Under the pieces are notes generated by a model. It ran no database searches. It saw nothing but the letters and a program-made list of their open reading frames with translations, and had not been told where the DNA came from. From positions 1 to 6,870 of the forward strand of contig JAUJLZ010000099.1 in NCBI GenBank assembly GCA_030447125.1: a stretch of DNA of 6,870 nucleotides. The letters are read 5' to 3'. How positions within the stretch are numbered: position 1 is the first letter of the stretch; each line of letters starts with the position of its first letter. Positions 4,205 to 6,870 of this stretch are shown in pieces. The position numbers and the translations under genes are program-made. Origin of the DNA: Acidimicrobiales bacterium. GTDB taxonomy: Bacteria > Actinomycetota > Acidimicrobiia > Acidimicrobiales > CADCSY01.

Positions 4205-6870
4205 GTGGCCAAGCTCCTCCTGCTCGATGGGCACTCGCTGACCTACCGGGCCTTTTTCGCCCTGCCCACCGACATGGCCACGGCGTCGGGGCAGGTCACC
4301 AACGCCGTGTTCGGCTTCACGTCGATGCTCATCAACCTCCTGCGCGACCACCAGCCCGACCGAGTCGCCGTGGCCTTCGATCGCCCCGAGCCCACCTTCC
4401 GCCACGAGCGCGTGCCCACCTACAAGGCTCAGCGGGAGGAGGCGCCCGACATCCTGCGCCAACAGCTCGGCCTGGTTCGCCAGGTGCTCGAGGCCTTGGG
4501 CATTCCCATGATCGACGCCGCCGGCTTCGAGGCCGACGACATCATCGCCACCCTGGCCACCCAGGCGGCTCAGGCGGGCGACGAGGTCGTCATCGTCACC
4601 GGTGACCGCGACACCTATCAGTTGGTGGCCGACCCGCTGGTCAAGGTCCTCTACAACCGCCGAGGGGTGTCCGACTACGTCCTCTACGACGAGGCCGGGA
4701 TCAAGGAGCGCACCGGGGTGTCGCCCGCCGAGTACCCCGAGTACGCCGCCCTGCGGGGTGATCCGTCCGACAACCTGCCCGGTGTGCCCGGGGTGGGGGA
4801 GAAGACGGCGGCCAAGCTCATCACCACCCACGGGGGCCTCGACGGCGTCTTCGCCAACCTGGCCACGCTGACCCCCAAGTTGCGGGCCAACCTGGCCGAG
4901 CACGAGGAGAACGTCCGCCGCAACGCCGAGGTCATGGTGCTGCTGCGCGACGTCCCTCTCCAGGTGGAGCCTGATGACCTGGCCCGCCAGCCCTCTGACG
5001 CCGAGACGGTGCGGGACCTGTTCAACTTCCTCGAGTTCCGCACCCTCTACCAGCGCCTGGGCGAGGTCGGCAACGACCTCGGTCTCCCCGCGGCCGAGGA
5101 GGTGGCCACCCTGGAGTGCGGGGTGGGCGAGGTCGCCTCGGTGGCCGCCGCCGTGTCGCTGTTCGACCGCCTGGCCCGGGAGGCGCCCGAGCGCCTGGCA
5201 CTGGTGGCCCGCTTCATCGGCGACCCGGGTCATTCGCCTCTTGCCGGCCTGGCCCTGGTCACCCAGGTCGACCCCGGGGAGGGGGCGTGGGTCCCCGCCG
5301 AGTTGCTTGCCGGTGAACAGGGCCGGGCTGCTCGAGAGGCCCTGGCCGGGCTGCTCGGCTCTGATGGTCCGCCCCTGGTCACGCACGGGGCGAAGGCCCT
5401 GATGCGGGGACTGGGTCCTCTCGGCGTCGACGTCGCCCGCCTCGACCTCGACACCGAGGTGGCCGGTTACCTCCTCGACCCAGCGGAGTCGGCCTACGTG
5501 CTGGGCGACCTGCTGCTGCGCTACGTCGGCCTGGGCCTGGAGCTGGCCACGTCACCGGCGGACGAGGGTCGACTCGATCTCGACGGCACCGGCGACGCCC
5601 TGCCGGCCGAGGCGGCCCGGTCGGCCGTGGCCGTGGCCCGCCTGGCCCCGGCTGTGGGCCAGGCCCTGTCCGACCAGGGCCTCAGCCGGCTCTACGACGA
5701 GGTGGAGCGCCCCTTGGTCCGGGTGCTGGCCCGGATGGAGACGGCCGGGGTGGGCGTCGACGTCGAGGAGCTGCGCCGGTTGAACGGGGAGCTGGCCAAC
5801 GAAGCCGCCCGTCTCGAGGGTGAGATCCACGAGGCCGCTGGCGAGGTGTTCTTGGTCAACTCCACCCTGCAGCTCCGGGCCGTGTTGTTCGACAAGCTCG
5901 GCCTCGCCCCCAACAAGCGCACCAAGACCGGCTTCTCCACCGATGCCTCCTCCCTGGAGAAGCTGCGTGACCAGCACCCCGTCATCGAGCTGCTGCTGCG
6001 CTACCGGGAGGTGGAGAAGCTGCGCTCCACCTACGGTGAGGGCCTCGTCGCCGAGGTGGCCGACGACGGGCGCATCCACGCCACCTTCCACCAGACCGTG
6101 GCCCGCACCGGGCGACTAAGCTCCGACCGGCCCAACCTGCACAACATCCCCGTGCGCACCGAGGAGGGCCGGCGGTTCCGGCGGGCCTTTGTGCCGGCGC
6201 CGGGCTGCGAGCTCTTGGTGGCCGACTACAACCAGATCGAGCTCCGCGTCATCGCCCACCTGGCCTCAGATCCGGGACTGGTCGAAGCGTTCGAGGCCGG
6301 GCGCGACATCCACACGACGACGGCGGCCCGGGTCTTCGGGGTGGACGACGCCGAGGTCACCCCCGGCCAGCGGGCCAAGGCCAAGATGGTGTCCTACGGC
6401 CTGGCCTACGGCATGGAGTCCTACGGCCTGGCCCAGCGCCTCTCCATCCCCGTGCCCGAGGCCCAGGAGATCCTCGACGCCTACTTCGTGGCCTTCCCCC
6501 GGGTGCGGGCCTACATGGAGGCCACCGTGGCCGAGGCCCGCCAGCGGGGCTACACGGAGACCCTGATGGGCCGGCGCCGACCCATCCCCGAGCTGTCGTC
6601 GTCGAACTACCGCATCCGCCAGGCCGGGGAGCGCCAGGCCATGAACGCCGGCATCCAGGGCTTGGCCGCCGACATCTTCAAGGTGGCCCTCGTCGCCCTT
6701 GACGGTCGGCTCGAGGCCGAGGCCGTGCGCAGCCGCCTGGTGCTCCAGGTGCACGACGAGGTCATCCTGGAAGTGCCGCCGGAGGAGCACGACGCCATGT
6801 GCGAGCTGGTGGTGGCCACCATGGCCGGGGCCTGCGAGCTCTCAGTGCCGCTCGAGGTCAACCTCTCCTT
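4205..6870 (+). CDS. polA: DNA polymerase I (3' end cut by window edge)
   Basis: PolA fills gaps and removes primers or damaged DNA during replication and excision repair. 888 codons are visible without interruption; by family length about 10-15 residues are missing at the C-terminus. Residues 1 to about 300 are the 5' nuclease, with Asp8, Asp59, E-A-D-D (109-112), G-D-R-D (133-136) and G-D-P-S-D-N (185-190). Residues about 315-500 match the 3'-5' exonuclease fold but lack its metal ligands: L-A-L-V-A-R (331-336) replaces the D-x-E motif, and Leu399 stands where E. coli has Asp424. The polymerase domain is intact: motif A D-Y-N-Q-I-E (Asp674), O-helix Arg723, Lys727, Tyr731 and Tyr735, motif C V-H-D-E (His850, Asp851). 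Tyr731 replaces the Phe of E. coli and Taq. The GTG start is forced: an in-frame TGA at 4175-4177 leaves no other start before catalytic Asp8. Confidence 0.96.
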   Translation, partial: MAKLLLLDGHSLTYRAFFALPTDMATASGQVTNAVFGFTSMLINLLRDHQPDRVAVAFDRPEPTFRHERVPTYKAQREEAPDILRQQLGLVRQVLEALGIPMIDAAGFEADDIIATLATQAAQAGDEVVIVTGDRDTYQLVADPLVKVLYNRRGVSDYVLYDEAGIKERTGVSPAEYPEYAALRGDPSDNLPGVPGVGEKTAAKLITTHGGLDGVFANLATLTPKLRANLAEHEENVRRNAEVMVLLRDVPLQVEPDDLARQPSDAETVRDLFNFLEFRTLYQRLGEVGNDLGLPAAEEVATLECGVGEVASVAAAVSLFDRLAREAPERLALVARFIGDPGHSPLAGLALVTQVDPGEGAWVPAELLAGEQGRAAREALAGLLGSDGPPLVTHGAKALMRGLGPLGVDVARLDLDTEVAGYLLDPAESAYVLGDLLLRYVGLGLELATSPADEGRLDLDGTGDALPAEAARSAVAVARLAPAVGQALSDQGLSRLYDEVERPLVRVLARMETAGVGVDVEELRRLNGELANEAARLEGEIHEAAGEVFLVNSTLQLRAVLFDKLGLAPNKRTKTGFSTDASSLEKLRDQHPVIELLLRYREVEKLRSTYGEGLVAEVADDGRIHATFHQTVARTGRLSSDRPNLHNIPVRTEEGRRFRRAFVPAPGCELLVADYNQIELRVIAHLASDPGLVEAFEAGRDIHTTTAARVFGVDDAEVTPGQRAKAKMVSYGLAYGMESYGLAQRLSIPVPEAQEILDAYFVAFPRVRAYMEATVAEARQRGYTETLMGRRRPIPELSSSNYRIRQAGERQAMNAGIQGLAADIFKVALVALDGRLEAEAVRSRLVLQVHDEVILEVPPEEHDAMCELVVATMAGACELSVPLEVNLS

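Noticed and set aside
4097..5386. A 429-codon minus-strand open frame opposite polA
   Set aside because: It lies antisense to the 5' nuclease domain with all catalytic motifs in place. The minus-frame protein is low-complexity Gly/Val/Leu/His/Gln and shows no domain.

Overview
The window reads as a piece of a G+C-rich actinobacterial chromosome. The support is very high third-position G/C throughout, several GTG starts, an ANTAR-type response regulator, and a DNA polymerase I whose O-helix carries the actinobacterial S-Y-G-L-A-Y-G signature. A member of Acidimicrobiia or a nearby deep actinobacterial lineage is a reasonable guess, but that placement is inference. I see no mobile element, CRISPR array, tRNA or rRNA. 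The content looks like core chromosome rather than an island.

The left half (1-3160) is a minus-strand cluster. In transcription order it holds a DUF3105-like lipoprotein, the 4-alpha-glucanotransferase malQ (22 bp later), a metallo-beta-lactamase-fold hydrolase of the glyoxalase II type (10 bp later), and the first codons of one more gene that overlaps the hydrolase by ATGA. The spacing suggests a single transcript. The functions do not form an obvious pathway.

The right half (3234-6870) runs on the plus strand, diverging from the lipoprotein across a 73-bp gap. It starts with a small coiled-coil protein of unknown function on a probably leaderless GTG. Two bases later comes an ANTAR response regulator resembling PdtaR (Rv1626 of M. 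tuberculosis). After a 99-bp gap follows polA, also on a probably leaderless GTG, which runs off the right edge with only its last residues missing. In M. tuberculosis pdtaR (Rv1626) and polA (Rv1629) are also near neighbours, so this half looks like a conserved actinobacterial gene order.

The points most worth a second look are the tightly coupled coiled-coil/ANTAR pair, the two leaderless-type starts, the polA active-site variants (Tyr at the ddNTP-discrimination position, and a proofreading domain without its metal ligands), and the divergent DUF3105-like lipoprotein. I found no clear evidence of a wholly new multi-gene system.
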